The notes under the pieces were generated by a model that saw only the letters and a program-made list of their open reading frames with translations, did no database searches and was not told where the DNA came from. Positions 17,740 through 26,599 of a stretch of DNA of 64,000 nucleotides are shown here, one piece after another. Every line of letters starts with the position of its first letter. Within the stretch, counting starts at the first letter, position 1. Source of the stretch: Brevundimonas sp. UBA7506 (GTDB taxonomy: Bacteria; Pseudomonadota; Alphaproteobacteria; Caulobacterales; Caulobacteraceae); contig NZ_DLNQ01000005.1 in the NCBI RefSeq assembly GCF_002479495.1, forward strand, positions 753,090 to 817,089, given 5' to 3'. Position numbers and translations under genes: made by a program.

Positions 17740-18599
17740 CCTTGGCGTTGCTGTTCGCCGCCAAGGGGGTCTGCGATGCAGCGGCGCTGAACCGCATGCT
17801 GGAGACGTCGGGCGTCCTGGACCGGCGGGAGGTCGAGGTCCACATCCTCGGCGACAGCACGACCCGGCTCCATCCCCCGCCGCCCGACGGAGTGCGCCTG
17901 CACCTGGCGGCCGAGACGCTCTCGGTGTTTCGACTGTGGGAGACGGGCATAGGCCGCACGACGGCGCGCTACGTCGCCATTCTGGACGCGCAGTATGTCC
18001 CGGCGCCGGACTGGCTGGACGCCGTGCTGGATCGACTGGACGACAGCCCTGCCGCCTTCTTCGGCCCCGTCGAGCCGGCATACAGCGCGCAAGACGTGAG
18101 AATAATAGGGTATCTAACGGAATATGTTCAGTTTCATCGCCAGATCATAGCGACGACTACCGAGGTGGCCGGGGCCAATCTGATCCTGCCCCGAACCGCG
18201 ACAGGCGACCCGGCGGAGCTGGCCGCCCATGGCTTCGTCAAAACCGCGCTGCTGGGGCGGATGACGCCTGAACTGGCCCCGGACTGCCTGGTCATCCACC
18301 ACAAGACCTTCGCGCTCGGCCCCTATCGCCGTCGGCGGTATCGGCACGGCCGAGCCTATGCCGCGCATCGCCTGACGCAGCCCGGCGCTCCGTCCCGGCT
18401 AGGGGCGGCGTTGTTCACGCCGATTCTGCCCTTCCTCAGGCTGACGCGGATCCATCGCCACGCCCGCCGCGTCGAGACCTGCCGCGGCGCCTTCTGGCGC
18501 TTCTGGCCGCATCTGTTGTGGGTCGAGGCAGGCTGGTCGGCTGGCGAATGCGTCGGTTATCTGACCGGGCGCGCCGGGGACGAGAGCCTGATCGACTGA
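17733..18599 (+). CDS. Family-2-like glycosyltransferase, W-AGE-GY paralog 3
   Basis: 288 aa, third copy of the divergent family: VAILDAQYVPAPDW at the acidic-motif position (one Asp kept, the second replaced), FFGPVEPAY, a basic RRRRYRHGRAYAAHR segment and the terminal signature WSAGECVGYL. The N-terminus (MVTLALLFAAKGV) lacks a recognisable nucleotide-binding motif, so catalytic activity is doubtful. ATG 17733 overlaps the previous stop; a GTG at 17724 is a possible earlier start. It ends 3 bp from the convergent oxidoreductase gene, with no room for a terminator. Confidence 0.75.
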   Translation: MVTLALLFAAKGVCDAAALNRMLETSGVLDRREVEVHILGDSTTRLHPPPPDGVRLHLAAETLSVFRLWETGIGRTTARYVAILDAQYVPAPDWLDAVLDRLDDSPAAFFGPVEPAYSAQDVRIIGYLTEYVQFHRQIIATTTEVAGANLILPRTATGDPAELAAHGFVKTALLGRMTPELAPDCLVIHHKTFALGPYRRRRYRHGRAYAAHRLTQPGAPSRLGAALFTPILPFLRLTRIHRHARRVETCRGAFWRFWPHLLWVEAGWSAGECVGYLTGRAGDESLID

Positions 18600-18602
18600 A
18601 GG

Positions 18603-19646
18603 TCAACCGCGCGGCGAAAGCGCCACCGCCCGTCCGCTGGGGCCGCTGGCGTAGACCGCCTTGCCCATCTCGACCGCGCGCAGACCGTCGAAGCCGGTGG
18701 CCAGACGCCCGCTGCCCGCGCGGCCCTCAGCGGCTTCGACGAAGTCGGCGAATTCCTCGACGAAGGCGCGGATCACCGTGCTCTGCCAGCCCGACAGGCG
18801 CTCGCGGACGATGGCGGCGGGATAGAAGTTGCGCTCGGTCCGCCTCTTGCCGCCCGGCCGGTCCAACTGGATCACCGTGGACATCATGGGGGCATAGTAG
18901 GCGCGGGCCATGCCGCGATCGCCATAGGCCTCGATGTGGAAACGATAGCCTTTCCATTCGCTCCAGCTGGCGTGGAGGCTGCCGACCACGCCGGCATCGG
19001 ACCGCATCAGGGCGAAGGCGTTGTCTTCAGCCGCGCCCAGGTTCCAGACGCTGCTGGAGGCGTGACCATAGACCTCGACCGCCTCGCCCATCAGGTGGCG
19101 GCACAGGTCCAGCATATGCACCCCGTTGTCGGCCAAGGCGCCGCCGCCCATGACGGCGGGGTCGTACATCCAGGCGGCCTTGAACTCGGACAGGCCGGTA
19201 TGGCCGGTGAAGCCCTTGACGTGGGTCAGGGTTCCGATGGCGCCCGAGACGACGGCCTCGCGCACCCGTTTGACCGCGTCGAAATAGCGGTGATTAAAAC
19301 CCACGGTCAGCAGCCGCCCGTTGCGCTCGGCGGCCTCAACCATTCTCTGGCAAGCCTCCAGGGTCGGGGCCATGGGCTTTTCGACCAGGACGTGCTTGCC
19401 CGCATCCAGCGCCGCGACGGCCAGCGCCTCATGGAACTGCGGCGGGGTCGAGATCACCACCGCTTCGACGGCCGGATCGTCGAACAGGGCGTCAGGCACG
19501 GCATGGAACCGGGCCTGCGGAGCCAGGACGCGGGCGCGCGGTTCGTCCAGATCGCTGATCGCCGTCAGATCGCAAGCCTTGGACGCCTTCAGCGCCGCCG
19601 CCCTGACGGCGCCTATGCCGCCGGCGCCGATCAATCCAAACTTCAT
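18603..19646 (-). CDS. Gfo/Idh/MocA family sugar oxidoreductase 3
   Basis: 347 aa. Rossmann loop LIGAGGIGAVRAAAL, VVISTPPQFH, the EKP motif HVLVEKPMAPTLE and the catalytic region LADNGVHMLDLCRHL. Probably a sugar-nucleotide dehydrogenase. ATG 19646 was chosen because of GGGAGACCGTCC upstream and an ATGA overlap with the preceding gene; the in-frame extension to 20024 is antisense-like Arg-rich sequence. Last gene of the minus-strand unit 22907-18603. Confidence 0.9.
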   Translation of the reverse strand: MKFGLIGAGGIGAVRAAALKASKACDLTAISDLDEPRARVLAPQARFHAVPDALFDDPAVEAVVISTPPQFHEALAVAALDAGKHVLVEKPMAPTLEACQRMVEAAERNGRLLTVGFNHRYFDAVKRVREAVVSGAIGTLTHVKGFTGHTGLSEFKAAWMYDPAVMGGGALADNGVHMLDLCRHLMGEAVEVYGHASSSVWNLGAAEDNAFALMRSDAGVVGSLHASWSEWKGYRFHIEAYGDRGMARAYYAPMMSTVIQLDRPGGKRRTERNFYPAAIVRERLSGWQSTVIRAFVEEFADFVEAAEGRAGSGRLATGFDGLRAVEMGKAVYASGPSGRAVALSPRG

Positions 19647-20629
19647 GGACGGTCTCCCTGAGGACGGGCGGCGATCATCTGAAAGGCCGGGCCGGCGACG
19701 AACAGCAAGGCGCTGAAGCCCGGCGCGCGCGCCAGAGCGGCGTAGAGACGGCGCGCGACGCCCTGCCCGCCCTGCGCCGCGCGCGGCCGGCGGCTGAGGA
19801 TGCGAAGGCCGCGTTCGCGGCAGGCCCGCATGACGCGGAAAGGCGACAGAAGGTGGACGAACCGCAGCGAGTCCACGCCTCGCAGCCGGCGCAGCCTCGC
19901 GCTGCGAACGGACGCGGGAAGCCAGCCTGCAGCCCACAGGCCGACCGACGGATGCGGGCCGGGCCAGAACCTGTTCGTGGCGCTGATCCACAACCGCCCG
20001 GCCCCGGTCAGTTGCCGCCCGCATTCAGCGACGAAGGCTTCGGGGTCGCGGACGTGCTCGACCACGTCGACCGCGACGACCCGCGTAAAGCCGCCATCCG
20101 TGAACGGCAGGGCCTCGGCGTCGGCACAGACCAGCGCGGCCTTCAGGCCGCAGCCTTCCAGATGCTTGCGGGCGATGACCAGCCAGCGCAGGGCGATATC
20201 CACGCCGACCGCCTCGACGCCCTGCCGCGCGGCGGCGACCATCATGCCCCCCGCCCCGCACCCCACGTCCAGAAGCCGGTCCTGCGAAGTCAGGGGAGCC
20301 AGATCGGCAAGGACCGCACCGGCCCGCTCTGACCCGCCCCGGGCGTAGTCCGCATACCGCCTCGCCAGTTCGGGCGGCACGTCGTCGGTGATCGAATAGT
20401 AGAAGGTCAGCAGGTCGGCGAAGCTGTGGGAGCGCGCGAAGTCAGCCAGCCGCGCGGCCTTCAAGCGCTCCTGCTCCAGGCTCAGGTAGCGGTCGGAACG
20501 CAGACGAAAATCAGGAACGCCGTACAGGATCGGAAAGCTGAGACGGCAGGCGTCGCAGCGATAGGCGTCCGCCTGCATCGACACCGGGCCGCGACACGCG
20601 GGACAACAGAACGCGATCCGCCCGGTCAT
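19643..20629 (-). CDS. SAM methyltransferase with N-terminal zinc ribbon
   Basis: 328 aa. The N-terminus is a Trm112-like zinc ribbon with two Cys pairs (FCCPACRG and YRCDACRLSF) leading into ILYGVPDF, followed by a class I methyltransferase domain: motif I LLDVGCGAGGM, EAVGVDIALRWL, CADAEALPF and VVAVDVVEHV. Likely a sugar or lipid-precursor methyltransferase of the polysaccharide pathway. ATG 20629 overlaps the upstream stop (ATGA), and its own stop overlaps the next start the same way. Confidence 0.88.
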   Translation of the reverse strand: MTGRIAFCCPACRGPVSMQADAYRCDACRLSFPILYGVPDFRLRSDRYLSLEQERLKAARLADFARSHSFADLLTFYYSITDDVPPELARRYADYARGGSERAGAVLADLAPLTSQDRLLDVGCGAGGMMVAAARQGVEAVGVDIALRWLVIARKHLEGCGLKAALVCADAEALPFTDGGFTRVVAVDVVEHVRDPEAFVAECGRQLTGAGRLWISATNRFWPGPHPSVGLWAAGWLPASVRSARLRRLRGVDSLRFVHLLSPFRVMRACRERGLRILSRRPRAAQGGQGVARRLYAALARAPGFSALLFVAGPAFQMIAARPQGDRP

Positions 20630-21552
20630 TCGATCTCGGCCAGGGCGCGCCCTGGACCCCGGACATAGCCCCAGGACTCGCCGGCGGCCCAGACACAGAC
20701 CATGGGCAGCAGGGACGGCAGGGCCCTCAACAGCGGACCGCGCAGCTCCTTGGCCAGACACGAGCGCACGATACGCAGCAGCAGGACCGGCGGCAGGACC
20801 AGCGAAGCCACGGCGGCGGCGGCTCGCTTCGCCCTTTGCCAAGCTGGGAAGCGCAAACCGGCGTAGTAGCGCGAATAGACGAACCTCTGACGCAGAAAGA
20901 GCCCCGCCGAAAAGCGCTTGCAGTGGAACATGACCATACGGTTTCGCAACTGAAAGCGCCCGCCCGCTTCCTGCAAGCGCGGGTGAACCGTCGTCTCCCA
21001 GAAGCCGTCGGTCAGGGCCTGGGCCGGCAAGGACGTCAGGGCCGCGCGGCGATAGGCGACGTTCATGCCCGGCAGGACCGCTGTCGCCCCTTCATCAAGA
21101 GGCGGTGAGAAGAAGCTGTATTCACAAAGAAAAGTCGCCCAATCCAGCCCCGTATCGACGACGCCGTTCTGAACGGGGCCACCGACGGCCGTAAGACCAG
21201 GGTCGGCGTCGAAGGCGTCGACGATCTGGCCAAGCCAGCCTTGGCAGGGCACGCAATGATCCTCGGTCACCGCCACGATGGCGGCCCGGCTATGCGACAG
21301 GGCCATTGCCCGCATGGCCGGCAGGGTTTCGTCGGCGGGGCAAGGCAGCAGCAGGACGCCGGGAAACCGTCGGGCGATCTCGGCGCTGACCTGATCCCGG
21401 CGCCGGTCGACCAGAACCACCTCGCAGGCATGGTCGCCGTCGTTCGCCAGCGCGGCCAGCGTTTCCAGGATGCGATCGCCGTCCTCCGTGCTGACAAGAC
21501 CGATCAGCACGGCGACGTGCGGCGCAGGCTCGGCGTCATGCGGCGCAATCAT
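20626..21552 (-). CDS. Family-2 glycosyltransferase, W-AGE-GY paralog 4
   Basis: 308 aa and the most canonical of the four paralogs: VAVLIGLVSTEDG start, VVLVDRRRDQ, then VAVTEDHCVPCQGW with the acidic TEDH motif intact, VGGPVQNG, a basic RQRFVYSRYYAGLRF segment, a hydrophobic stretch and C-terminal WAAGESWGYV. Predicted inverting transferase anchored at the membrane. ATG 21552 overlaps the previous stop; the longer frame to 21756 belongs to the antisense of the upstream gene. It may be the reference member from which the others diverged. Confidence 0.84.
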   Translation of the reverse strand: MIAPHDAEPAPHVAVLIGLVSTEDGDRILETLAALANDGDHACEVVLVDRRRDQVSAEIARRFPGVLLLPCPADETLPAMRAMALSHSRAAIVAVTEDHCVPCQGWLGQIVDAFDADPGLTAVGGPVQNGVVDTGLDWATFLCEYSFFSPPLDEGATAVLPGMNVAYRRAALTSLPAQALTDGFWETTVHPRLQEAGGRFQLRNRMVMFHCKRFSAGLFLRQRFVYSRYYAGLRFPAWQRAKRAAAAVASLVLPPVLLLRIVRSCLAKELRGPLLRALPSLLPMVCVWAAGESWGYVRGPGRALAEIE

Positions 21553-22907
21553 GCGGCCTCCGCCGTTCGCGCCGAGCGCCCGGAAAGCCTGAACTCCAGC
21601 CAGCACCCGACGAAGGCGGCGGCGCTGTAGAGATAATAGACCTGATGGAACAGCAGTCCCGCGACGGCGAACAGCAGGCCGCGGCGGCGGTAGAAAAGCC
21701 GGAACAGGTGCCAGTTCGCCGTCAGGATGGTCAGCAGCATGGGCGCCAGCCACCATGGGCTGATCCAGCCCGCGACCGCCGCGATCGTCACAAAGATCAG
21801 CGAGGCCGCCAGCAGCGCCCGCAGCCGCTCGAAGGTGCCGACGTTCAGATCGTCGAGGATTTCCGAACGCTGCAGCATCATCCGGGCCCAGGGGATGGCG
21901 CGTCGGAAAATGTCGGTCCTGACCAGTTCGGTCACCGACCAGACCTTGAGATGGGTGCTCAACAGGCGACGGTCGAGACGAATGGCGCCCCCAGCCTGAC
22001 GCAGCTTGTAACCCAGGTCGACATCCTCGACGGACGGCATCCGGAAGGTTTCGGCGTCGAACCCCCCGACCTCGGCGAAGGCCGCCTTGTCGACCGCGCC
22101 ACAGCCGGACCAGAAGGTCGAGGCGTCGATGTCGGCGTGCTGGTGATAGTGGTGGTGCACCAGATTCTTGTACTGGGATCCGAAATTGGGCGCCGCAGGC
22201 CGATCGTCATAGGAGCCGAAGACGGCGACCACATTGGGCGCGCAAAAGGCGCTCTGGATGTAATGGGCGCTGCCGGGGTGGACGACCACGTCGGCGTCGA
22301 CGAACCACAGAATCTCGCCGCGCGCGTTCGCGATGGCCAGATTGCGCGCTGCGCCCGGTCCCATGCGTCCGCCAGACCCGATCACCGTGGCGCCGAGTTC
22401 CCTGGCGTAGGCGGCCGAGGCGTCGGTCGAGCCGTCGTCGATGATCAGAACCTCGGCCAGGGCGCCGTCGACCAGCATGGCGATCAGCGGCGGCAGACTG
22501 ATCCTCAGGTAGGGCTCGCCATTATAGACCGGCATCACGACCGAGATGCTCTTGCGCCGGGCTGACGCCGAGGCGTCGGGTTCGAAATGCCGGCGCCGCC
22601 GCTTGAAGCTCAGCACGTCCTCGTTGCGCAGCGGGATCGTCCAGACCGCCATCAGCAGGGCCGAGGCCACACCCGTCAAAGGCGCGACGATCCAACCCGC
22701 GAAGAAGCCGCCGACCCAACCCAGGCGAATGACCAGCAGAACCCAGACAACAACAATGCCGACGCCGAAAGCCGCCGTGATCAGGGCGTCGGACAGACCG
22801 ATGGGCAGGGCGCTCTTGCGTCGGACGGCGCGCGGTCCTTTCCGCACGGCCACCTCTGCGCGCTCAAGGCCGTCACGGCCACGGAACAGTCCGCGATCCG
22901 CGTGCAT
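21549..22907 (-). CDS. Membrane-bound GT2 glycosyltransferase
   Basis: 452 aa with hydrophobic segments before the catalytic domain (about 40-95) and two or three after it (about 350-430), flanking a classical GT-A domain: VVMPVYNGEPYL, IIDDGSTDAS, the DAD motif in ILWFVDADVVV and the SVEDVDLGYKL acceptor motif. The His-rich stretch NLVHHHYHQHAD lies in the middle. Such proteins add sugars at the membrane and some act as processive synthases; a QxxRW motif is not seen. ATG 22907 follows AGAGGGGCGA; a GTG at 22937 without a clear site is less likely. First gene of its unit. Confidence 0.88.
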   Translation of the reverse strand: MHADRGLFRGRDGLERAEVAVRKGPRAVRRKSALPIGLSDALITAAFGVGIVVVWVLLVIRLGWVGGFFAGWIVAPLTGVASALLMAVWTIPLRNEDVLSFKRRRRHFEPDASASARRKSISVVMPVYNGEPYLRISLPPLIAMLVDGALAEVLIIDDGSTDASAAYARELGATVIGSGGRMGPGAARNLAIANARGEILWFVDADVVVHPGSAHYIQSAFCAPNVVAVFGSYDDRPAAPNFGSQYKNLVHHHYHQHADIDASTFWSGCGAVDKAAFAEVGGFDAETFRMPSVEDVDLGYKLRQAGGAIRLDRRLLSTHLKVWSVTELVRTDIFRRAIPWARMMLQRSEILDDLNVGTFERLRALLAASLIFVTIAAVAGWISPWWLAPMLLTILTANWHLFRLFYRRRGLLFAVAGLLFHQVYYLYSAAAFVGCWLEFRLSGRSARTAEAA

Positions 22908-23003
22908 TCGCCCCTCTTCATCCGAATGACTATCCACCGGTCTCGACCATCCGCCGGCGAAATCAGACGCCGACCATCGCGACGCCGAGCATTCATCGGC
23001 TCA

Positions 23004-23018
23004 TTATTTGTAAAATAA
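23004..23018. promoter_or_regulatory. TTATTT-GTA-AAATAA inverted repeat in divergent promoter region
   Basis: A perfect 6-bp AT-only inverted repeat with a 3-bp spacer in an otherwise GC-rich chromosome, located in the 244-bp gap between the divergent units starting at 22907 (-) and 23152 (+). A possible operator controlling both units. No confident -35/-10 pair was found in this gap. Confidence 0.35.
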
Positions 23019-23151
23019 GTACCTGCCGCCACCACTCCACGCTCAATGCTCAATACGCCTGAGTTACGGTCTAGTTGCAGTCATCGAATTTCGGGCGTTC
23101 AGTGAAGGTCCGGCGAGAGAAACGCCGAACCCATTGAGGGGTGTCACGCCG

Positions 23152-24654
23152 ATGACGACAGCGTCGAACGAGCGAGGCCGACGAAGCTGGGGCAGTCCGC
23201 TGGGATGGATCGCGGCCCTGCAGATTCTGATGACCCTGGTGGCGCTGGGCCGGGCCAAGATCCTGGCGGTCATGCTGTCGCCGTCCGGCTTCGGCGTGGC
23301 GGCCACCATCGACCAGTTGATCATGACCGTGGTCCAGCTGGGCGCGTTGGGGATGCCCTTCGCCAGCCTGAAATACATGGCCCAGGCCCATGGCGAGGGT
23401 CATGTGCAGTTCCAGCGCGTCGCCACCGGGTTCGCAAAGGCGATCCTGACGGCGGGCTTGCTCAGCACCCTCATCCTCCTGCTGATCCTGCAGTTCAGGC
23501 CCGAGTGGATCGGTCGGGAGCTGACGCCCTATCTGTCCTATCTGAAGGTGGCCGCCCTGTGCGTTCCGGCCGCCATGCTGGCGATCCTGGCCGCCAACAC
23601 CCTGGCGGCGGCGCAGCGGCCTGTCGGCGCCGCCATGATGAATTTCGCCGTCGCCTTCGCCCTGGCGGCGGGGGCGGTGATCGGCGTCGCCCTGGACGGA
23701 TTGAACGGTCTGTACGCCGGGACGGCGATCGCGGGCCTGCTGAGCACCGTCGGCGCGGGCCTGTTCCTGTTCCGCGACGTCGGCGTGCGCTGGGTCATGG
23801 GACAGCGCGGCGAAGGCGGCCTCGCAGAGGCCCTGCGGCACTTCCCGGCCTCGGCCGGCTTCTATCTGACCATGGTCCTGTCGGCGGGAAGCCTGTTCCT
23901 GATCCGCTACCTGGTGCTGGCCCATATGGGCGAAGCGCCCGCGGGTTTCTTCCAGAGCGGAATGAGCATCGCCCTGACGGCCGGGGCCGTGCTGACGCCG
24001 TTGATCAACCTCTACCTGATCCCGATCCTGAGTCGCAGAGCCCCGACGACAGACAAGGTCGCGGCCTGCGAGCGCTTCATGATGAGCCTGCTGCCGGTCA
24101 TGATCCTGGCGGTCATTCCGATCCTCTGCTTCCCCCAGACCGTCATCCGCATCCTCTATACGGACCAGTTCACGCCCGCCGCCTACATCCTGTTCAGCTT
24201 CGTGCTGTGGCAGTGCCTGACGCAGATTTCCTACATCTGCCTGCAGCTTCTCATCGGCCTGGACGATCTCGTCTCCGTGCCGGTTCTTGCCCTGATCGGC
24301 TTTGGCGGGTCGGCGCTGCTGACCGAACTGCTGTTGCCGCGCATGGGTCTGATCGGCGCGCCGGCGGCGATGACTCTCGGCATGGCCCTCTACGCCGGCG
24401 CCATTCTGGTCCGTCTGAAATGGAAGCACGGGGTCAGCCTGACACCGCAAATCCATGGCCGCGTCGCCTGGATGATGGTCGTCATCGCAGCGGGCGGCGT
24501 CCTGTTCATGCGCGGGGCGGAGTTCAGCCTGACCGGCTTCGGCGCCAGGGCGCTGTTCGCCGCCATCTGCCTGGCCCTGACCTGGCTGATTTTTCTAAGG
24601 AACGACACGGCCACGCTGGCGTTGGTCAGACGATTCACCGGGCGGAGGGCTTGA
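23152..24654 (+). CDS. Wzx-type polysaccharide flippase (MOP/MATE superfamily) 1
   Basis: Polytopic inner-membrane protein of 500 aa with about 12-14 hydrophobic segments, predicted to flip undecaprenyl-linked repeat units to the periplasm. The N-terminal GWIAALQILMTLVALGRAKILAVML and SPSGFGVAATIDQL are typical of the family (a start helix followed by a G-F-G loop). It resembles export proteins of the PST family. ATG 23152 lies 10 bp after GAGGGG; a TTG at 23134 is possible. First gene of the CDP-deoxysugar unit, so it probably handles units containing that sugar. Confidence 0.88.
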   Translation: MTTASNERGRRSWGSPLGWIAALQILMTLVALGRAKILAVMLSPSGFGVAATIDQLIMTVVQLGALGMPFASLKYMAQAHGEGHVQFQRVATGFAKAILTAGLLSTLILLLILQFRPEWIGRELTPYLSYLKVAALCVPAAMLAILAANTLAAAQRPVGAAMMNFAVAFALAAGAVIGVALDGLNGLYAGTAIAGLLSTVGAGLFLFRDVGVRWVMGQRGEGGLAEALRHFPASAGFYLTMVLSAGSLFLIRYLVLAHMGEAPAGFFQSGMSIALTAGAVLTPLINLYLIPILSRRAPTTDKVAACERFMMSLLPVMILAVIPILCFPQTVIRILYTDQFTPAAYILFSFVLWQCLTQISYICLQLLIGLDDLVSVPVLALIGFGGSALLTELLLPRMGLIGAPAAMTLGMALYAGAILVRLKWKHGVSLTPQIHGRVAWMMVVIAAGGVLFMRGAEFSLTGFGARALFAAICLALTWLIFLRNDTATLALVRRFTGRRA

Positions 24655-24656
24655 GT

Positions 24657-25802
24657 GTGAACGCATCGCTGACGCCCGGCCTCTGGGAAGGTCGCAGGGT
24701 GCTGGTCACCGGGCATACCGGTTTCAAGGGCGCCTGGCTGTGCCTGATGCTCCATCGCCTCGGCGCCGAGGTGATCGGCGCTTCCCTGGCTCCGGAGGAC
24801 GGACCGACCGCCTACCAGGCGCTGGCCCTGCCCGCCCTCCTCGCCGGCGACGAACAGCTCGACATTCGCGACGCCGGGCGACTGCATGCCTTCGTCCAGG
24901 CGACGAAGCCGGATGTGGTCCTGCACCTGGCGGCCCAGGCCCTGGTCGGCCGCAGCTATCGCGATCCGGCGGGAACCTTCGCGACCAATGTGGATGGAAC
25001 CATCAACCTGATGCAGGCGCTCCGAGGCATGACGGGCGTTCAGGCCCTGCTCGTGGCGACATCTGACAAGGTCTACCGCAACGACGGCGCCGGCCGCCCC
25101 TTCACCGAGCAGGCTGCGCTAGGCGGCGCCGATCCCTACAGCGCCTCCAAGGCGGCCTGCGAGATCGCCGTGGCGTCCTGGCGGGCGTCCTTTTCGAGCG
25201 AATTGCCGCCTCTGGCCACGGCGAGGGCCGGCAATGTCATCGGCGGCGGCGACTTCGGCGAGGAGCGGCTGATCCCAGACCTGGTGCGGGCGATCCGGTC
25301 CCGCGCGACCCTGAGCCTGCGCCAGCCCGAGGCGACGCGGCCGTTCCAGCACGTGCTGGACGTGCTGCGGGGCTATCTGCTGCTGACCGAGCGGCTGATG
25401 ACGACGCCCGAGGCCGCGCCCGCCGCCCTCAACTTCGGTCCCGCCGACGGCGAGATCAGCGTGCGCCGCCTGCTCGACCTATGGGGCGCCGCAACCGGTC
25501 ACGCCGTCGACTGGCGCCTGGCGCCCGAACCAACGATGCCGGAGGCTGGCCGCCTGGCGCTCGACTCCCGCGAGGCCGCGCGGATCCTCGGGTGGCGGCC
25601 GCGGCTGGATACGCCCGCCGCCGTCGAGGCGACGGCGACCTGGTACGCAGACTGGCTGGAGGGGCGCGACATGGTCGCGTCCTCGACCTCCGCCGTGGAC
25701 GCGGCGTTGGCGAGCCATGCGACGGGACGAACCGCAAGCAGTCCACGCCTCGCCGGCATTGAAGCCCACGCCCTCAGCGCAGCGTCAGGGAGGGCCCGAT
25801 GA
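24657..25802 (+). CDS. rfbG: CDP-glucose 4,6-dehydratase
   Basis: Converts CDP-glucose to CDP-4-keto-6-deoxyglucose, the committed step to CDP-3,6-dideoxyhexoses. Extended SDR of 381 aa with NAD motif VTGHTGFKGAW, HLAAQALVGRSY, catalytic YSASK (about Tyr161, Lys165) and FQHVLDVLRGYL near the C-terminus, all typical of RfbG. GTG start 5 bp after GGCGGAGGG and 2 bp after the flippase stop. The C-terminal ~40 residues (from VASSTSAVD) are low-complexity and extend beyond the usual end. Overlaps rfbF by ATGA. Confidence 0.94.
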   Translation: MNASLTPGLWEGRRVLVTGHTGFKGAWLCLMLHRLGAEVIGASLAPEDGPTAYQALALPALLAGDEQLDIRDAGRLHAFVQATKPDVVLHLAAQALVGRSYRDPAGTFATNVDGTINLMQALRGMTGVQALLVATSDKVYRNDGAGRPFTEQAALGGADPYSASKAACEIAVASWRASFSSELPPLATARAGNVIGGGDFGEERLIPDLVRAIRSRATLSLRQPEATRPFQHVLDVLRGYLLLTERLMTTPEAAPAALNFGPADGEISVRRLLDLWGAATGHAVDWRLAPEPTMPEAGRLALDSREAARILGWRPRLDTPAAVEATATWYADWLEGRDMVASSTSAVDAALASHATGRTASSPRLAGIEAHALSAASGRAR

Positions 25803-26599
25803 AGACCGTGCTTCTGGCCGGCGGCCTGGGCACCCGGTTGGCCGAGGAAACCTCGCTGCGGCCCAAGCCCATGGTCGAGATCGGGGGCCACCCGATCCTG
25901 TGGCACATCATGTCTGCCTATGCCGATCATGGCTTCCGCGAGTTCGTCATCGCCTGCGGCTACAAGGGCGAGGTCATCAAACAGTATTTCGGCAACCTGC
26001 ACTTCGACCACTCCGACTGGGCCATGGACCTGCGCAGCGGCGAGCGCACCTTCATCGGCGAAGGGGCGCCGGACTGGCGGGTTCACTGCATCGACACCGG
26101 GCTGGAGACCCTGACCGGCGGGCGGCTGCTGTCCTTGCGCGACCACCTGCGCGACGGGGCCTTCATGTGCACCTATGGCGACGGGCTCAGCGACGTGCCG
26201 ATCGACGAGGTGGTGGCCTTCCACAAGGCTCACGGCAAGCTGGCGACGGTGACGGCCATGCACCCGCCCGCCCGGTTCGGCCTGATGGAGATGGATGGCG
26301 ACACGGTCACCCGCTTCTCCGAAAAGCCCCAGACGGCGAACGACTGGATCAACGGCGGCTTCTTCGTCTTCGAGCCCGAGGTGCTGGACTATATCGAGGG
26401 GCCGCAGTCGTCGCTGGAACGCGACGCGCTCGACCGGATCGCGCGTGACGGCCAGATGGTCGCCTATCGGCACGAGGGCTACTTCCAGCCCATGGACACC
26501 CTGCGCGAGAAGAACCTGCTCGAAGATCTGTGGCGTAGCGGCAACCCGCCCTGGCGGCGGCGTCCGGTCGAAAGCCCCCAACTTCGGAGCGCCGGATGA
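25799..26599 (+). CDS. rfbF: Glucose-1-phosphate cytidylyltransferase
   Basis: Makes CDP-glucose from glucose-1-phosphate and CTP, supplying the dehydratase upstream. 266 aa. The nucleotide-binding start LLAGGLGTRLAEET, the RPKPMVEIGGHPILWH motif, and TYGDGLSDV carrying the metal Asp are all canonical, as is GGFFVFEPEVLDYI. Length matches the family. Overlaps rfbG and rfbH by 4 bp each, so the three are made together. Confidence 0.96.
   Translation: MKTVLLAGGLGTRLAEETSLRPKPMVEIGGHPILWHIMSAYADHGFREFVIACGYKGEVIKQYFGNLHFDHSDWAMDLRSGERTFIGEGAPDWRVHCIDTGLETLTGGRLLSLRDHLRDGAFMCTYGDGLSDVPIDEVVAFHKAHGKLATVTAMHPPARFGLMEMDGDTVTRFSEKPQTANDWINGGFFVFEPEVLDYIEGPQSSLERDALDRIARDGQMVAYRHEGYFQPMDTLREKNLLEDLWRSGNPPWRRRPVESPQLRSAG

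Noticed and set aside
16717..18081. 454-aa minus-strand open frame
   Set aside because: Shadow of the oxidoreductase at 16654; low-complexity composition and no motifs.
22908..22937. Longer N-terminus of the membrane GT2 from GTG 22937
   Set aside because: No ribosome site there, whereas the ATG at 22907 has AGAGGGG at good spacing.
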